Source: Streptomyces koelreuteriae
Lineage (GTDB): Bacteria; Actinomycetota; Actinomycetes; Streptomycetales; Streptomycetaceae
Direction: 5' to 3'
NCBI RefSeq assembly: GCF_018604545.1
Contig: NZ_CP075896.1
Location: 4,774,001-4,838,000, forward strand
DNA: 64,000 bases
Made by a program: the position numbers and the translations under genes. Shown here piece by piece: positions 50,034 to 57,264 of the stretch; the stretch's first letter is position 1, and every line of letters begins with the position of its first letter. The notes under the pieces are model-generated. The model saw only the letters and a list, made by a program, of their open reading frames with translations. It did no database searches and was not told the DNA's origin.

Positions 50034-50978
50034 TTAGCTGGCGATGCTGAGAGTTCCTTTGTCGACGCGCTCCTGCCAAGTGTCGAGCAGGAACTCTGTA
50101 ATGGTGACCGTGCTGTTGAGTGCGAGTCGTGCATGCCGAGTGAGGGCCGGACTGGAGGTGGTGCGTCCATGTCCCAGGCCTAGTTGATTGCGCAGCTCAG
50201 CAAGGCACTGCACTGTAGTCGAAAGCGTGCGCAGGATTCTCTGTGCGGTCTCGCTTCCCTTCGCGCTTGCGGGTACCGACTCCGCCTTCAAAGCGAGCAA
50301 TTCGGCGACCTTGCGGTACAACTGCGGGACATCGTCGTGCGCTGGGTACTCCACCCCGCTGCGATCCAATATGATCTTGCAGAGGCTTTCGACCAGTTCT
50401 TTGCATGAGGCGATCGCGGCGGCAGAATCTCTATCTACTCCGTCGCGGATCCGGTCTAGGTGTTCCTGAAGAACGCGGTGATTGGTCAAAAGCGGACGCT
50501 GCTCCAGATTCAGTTGCGGAAGTGAGCCGTGGAACGAGCTTCTGGAGCGCCCCTCGTACAGAGGATGGCCACTGATGCTGCCGCTCTGCACTATTTCGTA
50601 TCCGTCTGGGGCCAGTGCCTCGTTGAACTCGGTGCGAAGTCGCTCAACCTCATCGCGGTCCGACCGGACCATTGGGTGAAGCAGTTCTGAGAGGAACTTG
50701 AGGAACGTCTCGTCGGGGCTGCCCTGATGCAACCCGAATCTTCGATCTTGGAAGATCCAGTCGTCGGGCCAGTCATACGGATTGTGCACACGATGCTGCC
50801 AGATGTCGCCTCGCGCGGTGTCGAAGCGCGGATCGCCGCTCTCCATGCTGTCAAGGTCGTAGATGCGAGCTAGGAAGGCGTCCTCCTCCAAGCGGCCTGC
50901 CCAGTTCACGTTGCCGAGTATCAGCCAATCGACGATGCGGCGCCGAGTGAGCTCGGTGATCCGGCTTTCAGGTGACAT
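50034..50978 (-). CDS. AbiJ-like abortive infection protein (AbiJ-NTD plus Abi_C/HEPN)
   Basis: 314 residues from an ATG at 50978 (GGAGGGAC upstream). The N-terminal ~135 residues fit an AbiJ N-terminal domain: L-T-R-R-R-I-V-D-W-L near the start, F-L-x-R-I-Y-D-L, D-W-I-F-Q-D-R-R-F-x-L, F-L-K-F-L-S-E-L-L-H-P. The C-terminal part is the Abi_C domain: C-K-E-L-V-E-S-L-C-K-I-I-L-D, then L-R263-N-Q-L-G-L-G-H270-G, an R-N-x5-H HEPN-type motif, and A-L-N-S-T-V-T-I-T-E-F-L-L-D-T-W. Known relatives cause abortive infection. As element cargo between int and att, it would defend the host while riding the element. Confidence 0.85.
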   Translation of the reverse strand: MSPESRITELTRRRIVDWLILGNVNWAGRLEEDAFLARIYDLDSMESGDPRFDTARGDIWQHRVHNPYDWPDDWIFQDRRFGLHQGSPDETFLKFLSELLHPMVRSDRDEVERLRTEFNEALAPDGYEIVQSGSISGHPLYEGRSRSSFHGSLPQLNLEQRPLLTNHRVLQEHLDRIRDGVDRDSAAAIASCKELVESLCKIILDRSGVEYPAHDDVPQLYRKVAELLALKAESVPASAKGSETAQRILRTLSTTVQCLAELRNQLGLGHGRTTSSPALTRHARLALNSTVTITEFLLDTWQERVDKGTLSIAS

Positions 50979-51173
50979 GCCCCCGTCCCTCCAGTGCAAG
51001 ATGTCTCCATAGAGGCAGAAGGAGTATCCCAACGATGCCCGCTGTTGTGCTGCGCATTTCCAGGCGCCGACTGGCAGGGCTGAGCGGCCGAACGACCCTT
51101 CGCTCAGCGTGACAGCAGGGTTCTCCAAGAGGCGGGCCCGATGTGCCGGTCGTGGACCCCATGAAGCCACGTA

Positions 51174-51204
51174 GTGGCACGCGTGTGGCACGCGTGTGGC
51201 ACGC
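51174..51204 (+). repeat. Right arm-type integrase sites, GTGGCACGC x3
   Basis: Exact GTGGCACGC at 51174-51182, 51185-51193 and 51196-51204, each 11 bp apart (one helical turn) and 60-90 bp inside the right att repeat. Related TGGCAC pairs occur near the left att. Confidence 0.75.
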
Positions 51205-51217
51205 CCTCGAAGACGAC

Positions 51218-51260
51218 GAAGGGCCAGCCCGGGAGGAAACCCCTCCTGAGCTGGCCCTTC
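51218..51260 (-). terminator. Element-supplied terminator for tRNA-Arg
   Basis: Perfect 11-bp outer stem (51218-51228, 51250-51260) with an inner GGGAGG/CCTCC pairing, 6 bp beyond the 3' end of the tRNA. The element thus replaces the host terminator it displaced. Confidence 0.75.
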
Positions 51261-51263
51261 TGG

Positions 51264-51313
51264 CTGTGCCCCCGGCAGGATTCGAACCTGCGACACCCGC
51301 TTTAGGAGAGCGG
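51264..51313 (-). repeat. Right attachment site within intact tRNA-Arg
   Basis: Identical to 46257-46306. Together with 51314-51339 it forms the complete tRNA. Confidence 0.95.
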
Positions 51314-51339
51314 TGCTCTATCCCCTGAGCTACGAAGGC
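51267..51339 (-). tRNA. tRNA-Arg (anticodon CCU)
   Basis: 73-nt cloverleaf. The acceptor stem GCCTTCG pairs with CGGGGGC (two G-U pairs) and is followed by discriminator A. The anticodon loop is CTCCTAA, the T-loop GTTCGAATC. CCA is not encoded. The 3' two thirds come from the integrated element's attP, restoring a functional gene. Confidence 0.95.
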
Positions 51340-51733
51340 GGGGCTTGTCAGGGACCTTGGAGAAAACCCAGCAGATGGATCTTCGGCCAAGGCGTACAAG
51401 CCCGCTGGCCAGTGGGGGTGCGCTGGTGCTCGCGACGGATTCCCGGGCGGGCGTCTGGCGCGACCTGACCGCTGACGTGAACAGCGTAGCGGATTGGGCG
51501 GAGCGGAGGCGCGGGCGTCGATGACTTCCTGGACGACGTGGGCCTTGCCTGGAGGCTTCCTTGGTGGGGGCGGATCATTGGCTCGCCATCGTGTCGATGT
51601 GCTGCCGTCGACGCTGCCTGTGCGGTGTTCCACAATGGCGACTGCGCCGGTCCTCCGCGGAGCGATCGGAAGTGGGCCCGGGAAGTTCCCGCCGGACGGC
51701 GGGGTCCCGGGCCTGCGCCGTCCGGTCCATGGG
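51340..51733. other. Region upstream of tRNA-Arg, no gene seen
   Basis: 394 bp that should contain the tRNA promoter (reverse strand). No coding frame here has a credible start or family match. Confidence 0.6.
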
Positions 51734-52297
51734 TCATCCGGTGCCGCCGGCTGTGATGCGGATGACATCTGCGGTGTGCCTCAGGGCATCGAATTGGTGA
51801 CTCTTACCGGATCGCCCCGCGGCGGCTGCCCCCGCGACACAGTCGGCGACCCAAAGCACCGGTTCACAGGGGCCGGGCTCGTGGAGCATGTGCAGCGCGG
51901 AACTCACCATGCCGCTGGAGCGCAGGTAGCCGACGGCCTTCACATCGCGGCCGTTTTGCTTCCTCTCCCGGCTTTCGGCGACGAGCCGGGTCACCCCGCG
52001 TTGGTCAAGTTCCCACACCACGCGTGCGAGGCACTTGCGCCGCCGACGCTCCGACGGCTCTTCGGGCAGCCCGTCGCGTACGACGACCAGGTGCCGGACA
52101 GGAAGGGACGCGATGCGATCGACGATGGTCGCGCGCCGACCGGCGGACTCCCCGTGCCAGTGCAGCTTGCGTTGCCCGGGAAGACGTAGCGACAGCATCG
52201 CCTCCCGGACAGGCTCCAGCATGGCGGGCAGCACCAGGGCGATGGCCAGGATGTAGGTGCCGGGGGCCGTTTTGGGATCGGGTTCGGACTCGTCCAT
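51734..52297 (-). CDS. DUF3800-like protein (putative RNase-H-fold nuclease)
   Basis: 187 residues starting M-D-E-S-E, close to the D-E-S-G opening of DUF3800 proteins. A strand carrying H-L-V-V-V-R-D-G and a later V-L-W-V-A-D-C-V-A-G-A provide further acidic residues where RNase-H-like folds place them. The assignment is tentative because the motifs are short. Relatives of DUF3800 occur in mobile and defence loci. It follows the RAMA-domain gene by 62 bp on the same strand, so an operon is likely. Confidence 0.6.
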   Translation of the reverse strand: MDESEPDPKTAPGTYILAIALVLPAMLEPVREAMLSLRLPGQRKLHWHGESAGRRATIVDRIASLPVRHLVVVRDGLPEEPSERRRRKCLARVVWELDQRGVTRLVAESRERKQNGRDVKAVGYLRSSGMVSSALHMLHEPGPCEPVLWVADCVAGAAAAGRSGKSHQFDALRHTADVIRITAGGTG

Positions 52298-52359
52298 GAA
52301 GGCGAGCGGTGTCGGCTGTTGACCAGTCGGAGGGGGTGTCGCGTCGGTGTTCTCCAGGG

Positions 52360-52767
52360 TCAGGCCTCACTCTGCTCAAGCTCGTCGCGCAGGTCGTCGA
52401 GGGTGCGTCCGTCGGCGAGCCGCCAAGTGAGCCAACCGTTCGCCTGGCTCTGTGTCACGGCGAAGGCGGCCTTCGACGGTGAACGGAAGGGAGTCAGCTT
52501 GCCTTCGACCGTCAGCGTGCCGTCAGCGTGGACCGTCGCGGTCGCGGAACGGTTCGCGCGCGGCTGATGAAGGTGCAGGCGTGTGCCCGGAGCCAGGAGG
52601 CCGGTGCGCAGCAGGGGAGCGAGCGGGCCGCTCGGCTGCGGAGCCTCTTCGGGCTGCCCCGGTTCGCCGGTGCGGACGTCGAGGCTCAGCTCGACAGTGC
52701 CGTCCGGTCCGGCCGCGGCCAGCTTGGAGAGCAGGTCGTGTGGGAGATGGAGCACGATGGTGGGCAT
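52360..52767 (-). CDS. RAMA-domain protein
   Basis: 135 residues, GGAGG before the ATG. After a short N-terminal part (possibly DNA-contact or dimerisation), residues about 50-130 follow the RAMA pattern: L-L-x-x-G-L-L-x-P-G-T-x-L-x-L, A-T-V-H-A-D-G-T-L-T-V-E-G, S-P-S-K-A-A, N-G-W-L-T-W-R-L-x-D-G-x-T-L-D-D-L-R. RAMA (Restriction enzyme Adenine Methylase Associated) domains are usually fused to, or encoded with, methylases and restriction enzymes; no methylase is visible in the window. Confidence 0.75.
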   Translation of the reverse strand: MPTIVLHLPHDLLSKLAAAGPDGTVELSLDVRTGEPGQPEEAPQPSGPLAPLLRTGLLAPGTRLHLHQPRANRSATATVHADGTLTVEGKLTPFRSPSKAAFAVTQSQANGWLTWRLADGRTLDDLRDELEQSEA

Positions 52768-52824
52768 GCGACCTCCGAGATCACCACTGATTGTTCTGCT
52801 GAATACTGGGGTGTGCAGTGTAAC

Positions 52825-53361
52825 TCAGTGGAGTCGGGGTGTATTCCCCGCGGGATGCTGCGTGGCTTCCTGGCGTCGGGGCGCGCCGCTCTCCTGATAC
52901 TTGGCACACGCACCAGGAGCTGGAGCGCGACGTGCTGAGAGGGGGATGGGCGGCAGGTCAGGCAGCGGGGCCTTGGAGGTCAAGCCAAGACACCGGGCTT
53001 CGGTGAACAGCGCATCGACGCCGGGCTTACGGAGCTTGCGGGTGCTGTCGGCATGGACGGGGGTGATGTCGTCGTCGCGGTCCCGGCCGGGTGCGTCGGT
53101 GTACCGCAAGAGGCGTTCGCCGGTGGCGATGTAACTCTCGGCCGTTCGTGGGCTCATCTGGCCGGCCCGGACGGCGTCGTCCAAGACACGGATGACGCGG
53201 AGAAACGCGGCACGCAGGGTGCACCTGGCCACGCGGGCTCCCGCGCAGGAGCGAGGGCGTCGCGCTGCGGCGGCCATGATCAGCGGGTTTGCGGAAACGT
53301 ATGGGGTACGCGGCATGGTCGCGCTACGGTGGTCAGTGGCTCTCGCCTTGGGTGAGGGCAC
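52825..53361 (-). CDS. Doubtful ORF, possible remnant
   Basis: 178 codons open, in the same direction as its neighbours. The middle (V-L-D-D-A-V-R-A-G-Q-M-S-P-R-T-A-E-S-Y-I-A-T-G-E-R-L-L-R-Y-T) reads like a genuine helical segment, loosely recalling the N-terminal core-binding domain of tyrosine recombinases. The ends are Pro/Arg-rich and unnatural. No good ribosome binding site. May be a gene fragment. Confidence 0.3.
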   Translation of the reverse strand: MPSPKARATDHRSATMPRTPYVSANPLIMAAAARRPRSCAGARVARCTLRAAFLRVIRVLDDAVRAGQMSPRTAESYIATGERLLRYTDAPGRDRDDDITPVHADSTRKLRKPGVDALFTEARCLGLTSKAPLPDLPPIPLSARRAPAPGACAKYQESGAPRRQEATQHPAGNTPRLH

Positions 53362-53421
53362 GCCAAAGCCCCCCTTCTCGCGGGCCTTTCCGCCCGCGGT
53401 GAACGGATTCGGTTTTGGGCG

Positions 53422-53469
53422 GGGTCCGGAGGCGCCTCTCCGGCCAAGGAATGGAGCGCCTCCGGACCC
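53422..53469 (-). terminator. 14-bp hairpin after the winged-helix gene
   Basis: Perfect 14-bp arms (53422-53435 and 53456-53469) with a 20-nt loop, 5 bp beyond the stop at 53475. Confidence 0.75.
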
Positions 53470-53474
53470 GACTT

Positions 53475-54506
53475 TCAGCTACTCATGTGCTCCTTCCGGA
53501 ACGACCCGAGGCTGCTGAACTCCCGGATCATCCGGTGGGTGGTGAGCCACTCGTCCTGTTCCATGTCGGCGATACGGGCGAGGGACCACATCGGTCCGAG
53601 CAGCTCCGGGTTCAGCGGGGTGCCTTCCGTCTCTTTACGGGCCTTAATCCCCGAGAGGACCGTGAGCAAGCCGGTCACGTGGTCGTGGAGAGCGGCCGCT
53701 TCTCCGGGAGTCAGATGCCATGCCTCGCCGACGCCAAGGCGATGAGTCAGCAGATTGTCAGCCTCGGGACCGAACCTTGGCCGTGCTTCCTGCTCGTTGC
53801 CGCTGCGTGGTCCCGGAGTGGTGGCCTCCTCGTCGTCCTGCCCCGACGCAGTGGCTGATTGGCTCTCGGATTTCTGGGAGGGGGGATCCTGCGGCTCGTC
53901 AGGTGCATCGCCGACCGGCTGCTCGTCCGAGGAGGACTCCGAAGAGTCGGCGGCAGGCTGTTCCTTGTCGGCCGCGGGGGTCTCCGGGGAATTCTCGTGC
54001 CAGCGGAGGAAGCCGTCATTCTCGGCCACCAGGTATCCGACCGCGATCATGAGATCCAGGAGACGGTCGATGCTCTTCTCGTAGCCGGGTGTCTTGACCA
54101 TCTGGACGAACCGGAGCCGCAATGCCGCGCGAGGAGCGGAAGTTTCGAGGGTGCGCTTTCGTGCTGCCCCGACGAACCACAGGCGGTCCCAGGTATCTCG
54201 CAAGGCGCGCATGCCGTCTTCGGGATGGTTGTCCCAGGCGAGAGTGATCTCCTGAGCAGCTCGGGTCGACTCATAGATTCCACGTCCCGAGAGCTTCCTG
54301 ACCAGCCCGCAGTCCGCCAGGAACTTCATGGCCAGGCCGATGGCCCACTGCCCGGCCCCCGTCATCGCGTGCAGATCGTCGACGCGGAACGGCTCGGAGA
54401 ACCGCCCCACGGACGGGATCAACTCGACCAGCACCGGAGTGGTGACACGATCATGCGGCACCGGTTTCGCGGGAGGCTCCGGCGACCGGCGCTGGCCCTT
54501 GCCCAA
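53475..54506 (-). CDS. Winged-helix protein with acidic linker, function unknown
   Basis: About 343 residues. Start taken as the TTG at 54506 because GGAGGAACC immediately precedes it; the frame is open to 54797 without a better signal. Residues about 20-90 look like a winged helix (F-R-V-D-D-L-H-A-M-T-G-A-G-Q-W-A-I-G-L-A-M-K-F-L-A-D-C-G-L-V). A helical region, a ~75-residue Glu/Ser/Pro/Asp-rich linker and a ~85-residue C-terminal helical domain follow. Not recognised as a named family. It belongs to the cluster with the RAMA and DUF3800-like genes by orientation. Confidence 0.6.
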   Translation of the reverse strand: MGKGQRRSPEPPAKPVPHDRVTTPVLVELIPSVGRFSEPFRVDDLHAMTGAGQWAIGLAMKFLADCGLVRKLSGRGIYESTRAAQEITLAWDNHPEDGMRALRDTWDRLWFVGAARKRTLETSAPRAALRLRFVQMVKTPGYEKSIDRLLDLMIAVGYLVAENDGFLRWHENSPETPAADKEQPAADSSESSSDEQPVGDAPDEPQDPPSQKSESQSATASGQDDEEATTPGPRSGNEQEARPRFGPEADNLLTHRLGVGEAWHLTPGEAAALHDHVTGLLTVLSGIKARKETEGTPLNPELLGPMWSLARIADMEQDEWLTTHRMIREFSSLGSFRKEHMSS

Positions 54507-54850
54507 GGTTCCTCCGAAGAATCGGCGACAAGATAACGCGTCCGCAGCGTAGAACACGGCCTTCATCTGGCGCAGGTGAACGCAGATCTTGGCGACACTC
54601 CAATGTTCCTTGTGGAGAGGGGAGTTGAGGACAAGTATCAGGAAGGCCTGGCTGGCCTGGCGCATGTCAGGTGGGCCGCCATGGGTTTTCCGTGGCCTGG
54701 CATCAGCGGGGAAGAAGCGGCGTGACCTGCCAGTTCTTAGCCCTCCAACGCCGAAGCCCCCTTGGCGCAGATGTCTTGGCGAGGGTTCGAGGCACACCTG
54801 GCGGCGCCTGCCTTCCTTCTCGTGGCAGCGGCACTAGTGCAGAGCCGGAG
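54507..54850. other. Upstream region of the winged-helix gene
   Basis: 344 bp. The reverse frame stays open and carries a few protein-like segments, so a longer N-terminus of the winged-helix protein cannot be excluded. Otherwise nothing recognised. Confidence 0.5.
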
Positions 54851-54879
54851 CGGCCAGCTGGCAGGGTGCCAGCTGGCCG
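54851..54879. terminator. Perfect 13-bp hairpin just before the XRE fragment
   Basis: Arms 54851-54863 and 54867-54879 with a GGG loop, ending directly at the GTG of the next small ORF. It could terminate transcription or act as an operator or translation-blocking hairpin. Confidence 0.6.
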
Positions 54880-55065
54880 GTGGCCACCAATGACACTCCA
54901 CCTGTGGACTCCCTGCCTGCGCTTGCCCAGTGGAGCGGTGTGAAGCGCCAGGTGATCACGAATGTCCTGAAGGGAACCGTGTGGGCCGACCTCATGACCG
55001 TGTTTGAACTGGAGGGTGTCCTCTCGCGTCATGCTGTGGCCTGTGCACGTGACGTGGGGCCTTGA
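54880..55065 (+). CDS. Short XRE-type helix-turn-helix protein or fragment
   Basis: 61 residues. A-L-A-Q-W-S-G-V-K-R-Q-V-I-T-N-V-L-K-G-T-V-W-A-D-L-M-T-V-F-E-L-E-G-V-L matches the HTH core of XRE proteins (compare S-R-x-T-I-S-x-V-L-x-G-x-V-W-P-D-L). It lacks the first helix and any sensor domain, and a hairpin replaces the ribosome binding site, so it may be a relic. Confidence 0.45.
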   Translation: MATNDTPPVDSLPALAQWSGVKRQVITNVLKGTVWADLMTVFELEGVLSRHAVACARDVGP

Positions 55066-55308
55066 GGTGAGGCCGGCACCCGTCACTGAAGAGCAGTCCC
55101 GTGAGCTCTGCTCGATTCGGTCACTGGCCTCGTCGCCGAGATGGACGAGGAAGACTCAGAGGGCCGTCACGCGGTCGAACTTCCAGCCCGTCGGGTACGC
55201 CGAGTAGAGCCTCCCGTAACCCAGGCCCGTAGTGGAGAGCCGTCGCCCCGAACTCCTCGCCGAGGTCCGTGCTGTCCGTCATCCGGATACGGGTCGGGTG
55301 GGTGGGGG
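55066..55308. other. Gap before the IclR gene
   Basis: 243 bp. A reverse frame starting M-T-D-S-T-D-L-G-E-E-F (near 55281) and, in another frame, G-Y-G-R-L-Y-S-A-Y-P-T-G-W-K-F-D-R-V-T-A-L look like two pieces of a broken small gene. Confidence 0.4.
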
Positions 55309-57192
55309 TCAGGTCAGGGGGACGTGGGTGTAGCGGGTGGCGGTGTGGAGGTCTGATTCGATGCGGGTGGCTGTGGTCGTGAGTTCGGGGAGGAGGTCTG
55401 TCACGCACTCGCGGAGGGTGTGGCGGCTTGCGTGCATCGCTGTGTTGAGGGCGGAGACGACTCTGCCGGAGCGGTCGCGGATCGGGACCGCGATGGCGCG
55501 GAGGCCCTCTTCCAGTTCCTCGTCCACCAAGGCGTAGCCCTGGGAGCGGATCGAGGTCAGGGAGTCAGTGTCTGTGGTCTTGGTCGTGGCTCTGTCCGAC
55601 AGGAGGACTCGGCCGAGAGCTGTGACGTGCGCCGGCAGGCGGGTGCCCACCGTGATGTTCACGCTCATGACGCGGCCCGTCGCCACCCTTGCCGTGTACT
55701 GGATCTCCTCGCCCGAGTCCGAGAGCACCGCCAGTGACGTCGACTCGTGGATGCGGGACGTCAGGTCGGCCAGGTGGGGGTGGGCGATGTCAGGGAGGGT
55801 GGTGCGGGAGAGGGGTGGGAAGCCCAGGGAGAGGATCTGGGGGGTCAGGGCGAAGGTGCGGTCGTCTGTCTGCGTCACCAGGTTCAGGTGTTCGTAGGTG
55901 ATCAGTGCGCGGCGGGCCGTCGCCCGGGCCAGGCCCGTGGCCTGGGCCACCTCCGTGAGGGTCAGCTCCGGCCTGGCCTCGCCGAAGGCCGTGAGGACGG
56001 TGAGGCCCCGCGCCAGGGATTCGATGAAGTCGCGGCCGAGTTGCTGTTTCGACGCGCCCGTCCAGAGCGCCAGGTCCGATGGTGGGGTGCCGGGGGGTGG
56101 GGGTGGGGTGCGGTCCAGTTCCCCCTCCATCTGCGTTACCGCCTCCTGCAACCTTGGGAGCAGCGTGGTGCGCAGGCTGTGTGCCGTGTGGCGGCTGGTG
56201 TGGCTGACCACGCTGGCCACGCAGGCCGGTGGGCGGTGGGCGGGGGGCGTGTGAGGGGAGCGGACCGGTACCGAGACCGCCACCAGGCCCGGTTCGATCA
56301 GCTGGTCGTCCAGGGCCCAGCCGTTCGCGGCCGCCTCCTGCGTGCGGCTCACGAACGTCTCGTCGTCTCGCTCGTCCGCTCCGTACTTGCGCGGGGGTAC
56401 GGCCGTGAAGGAGAGGTCCCGCGGGTCCGCCGCCCGGCGTTCGCGCCAGCGTTGCCAGTCGGCGGTCGTCCACTCCGTCGCGAACAACGGGCCGGGGGCG
56501 GTGCGTTCGGCGGGGAGCAGGTCGCCGATGCGGAAGCTCAGGGACATCGCGCGGCGGCGGGTGGCCTGGTGGATGAAGCGGATGCCGTCGCGGTCGGCGA
56601 CCGCCAGGGAGACCGACTCGTCCAGTTCGTCGGCCAAGGCGTCCGCCCGAGACGCGAGGAGGGAGGGGAGGCGCAGGGCGGCCAGGTAGGCGTTGCCCAG
56701 TTCCATCAGGCGGGGGGAGAGGTGTACGTCCCGGCCGTCCACGCGGACGTAGCCCATGCGGGCGAGCGTGGCCGTGATGCGGTCGACCGTGGAGCGGGCG
56801 AGGCGGGTGGCCCGTTCCAGGCCGCTCAGGCTCAGCGTGCCGTCTGCCTCGGTCAGCTCCCGCAGCACCGCGATGCCGCGTATCAATGGCGTGACCGCCT
56901 CATCCGGCGTGATCGACTCCGTGGCTGGTGTGGTCGCCCCCGTGGTTGGTGTGGTCGACTCCCCGGCTGGTGTGGTCGACCCCCCGGCCGGTGTGGCCGT
57001 GCCGCCGCCTTCTGTCGTCGTCCGGCCGTCCTCTGCCGTAGCCCCGCCCCTCTCAGCCGTCGTCCGGCCGTCCCCTGCCGTCGCCCCGCCCCCCTCAGCC
57101 GTCGTCCCGCCGTCCTTCACCGTCGCCCCGTTCTCGTCGGCCGAGGGGGCGGCGGACCCCTCGGGGTCGTCGTTCATGGGCTTCGCTGGCAT
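55309..57192 (-). CDS. Tandem IclR-family regulator
   Basis: 627 residues: about 100 residues of Gly/Thr/Glu repeats, then two complete IclR units. Unit 1 (about 105-345) has L-S-G-L-E-R-A-T-R-L-A-R-S-T-V-D-R-I as recognition region and a full effector domain. Unit 2 (about 385-625) has L-T-E-V-A-Q-A-T-G-L-A-R-A-T-A-R-R-A and a second effector domain with A-L-G-R-V-L-L. Tandem IclR proteins act like covalent dimers, often controlling aromatic catabolism (Pca/Pob type); the target here is unknown. GGAGA precedes the ATG at 57192. Confidence 0.9.
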   Translation of the reverse strand: MPAKPMNDDPEGSAAPSADENGATVKDGGTTAEGGGATAGDGRTTAERGGATAEDGRTTTEGGGTATPAGGSTTPAGESTTPTTGATTPATESITPDEAVTPLIRGIAVLRELTEADGTLSLSGLERATRLARSTVDRITATLARMGYVRVDGRDVHLSPRLMELGNAYLAALRLPSLLASRADALADELDESVSLAVADRDGIRFIHQATRRRAMSLSFRIGDLLPAERTAPGPLFATEWTTADWQRWRERRAADPRDLSFTAVPPRKYGADERDDETFVSRTQEAAANGWALDDQLIEPGLVAVSVPVRSPHTPPAHRPPACVASVVSHTSRHTAHSLRTTLLPRLQEAVTQMEGELDRTPPPPPGTPPSDLALWTGASKQQLGRDFIESLARGLTVLTAFGEARPELTLTEVAQATGLARATARRALITYEHLNLVTQTDDRTFALTPQILSLGFPPLSRTTLPDIAHPHLADLTSRIHESTSLAVLSDSGEEIQYTARVATGRVMSVNITVGTRLPAHVTALGRVLLSDRATTKTTDTDSLTSIRSQGYALVDEELEEGLRAIAVPIRDRSGRVVSALNTAMHASRHTLRECVTDLLPELTTTATRIESDLHTATRYTHVPLT

Positions 57193-57264
57193 CGGCTCTC
57201 CGGTACGGCGGTCGCGGCAGGCCTACGGTAATCCGGAGCCCGGGGCGGGTTCCCCCTGGCGTCG

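Larger units (their letters stand above)
46257..51313 (+). mobile_element. Integrative element in tRNA-Arg(CCU), AICE-like, 5.06 kb
   Basis: Bounded by a perfect 50-bp direct repeat (46257-46306 and 51264-51313) that is the 3' part of tRNA-Arg. Contents in order: left att, arm-type sites, a secreted SH3-like protein, a RepSA-like rolling-circle initiator (decayed), Xis, tyrosine integrase, AbiJ-like gene, arm-type sites, right att. The rep-xis-int order is that of pSAM2-type actinomycete integrative and conjugative elements, but there is no tra, spd or korSA gene, so this is a minimal or degraded element carrying a defence gene. Confidence 0.9.

Noticed and set aside
52825..53361. Tyrosine recombinase fragment
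   Set aside because: The similarity is confined to about 30 helical residues; no catalytic residues are present, so it was kept only as a doubtful ORF.
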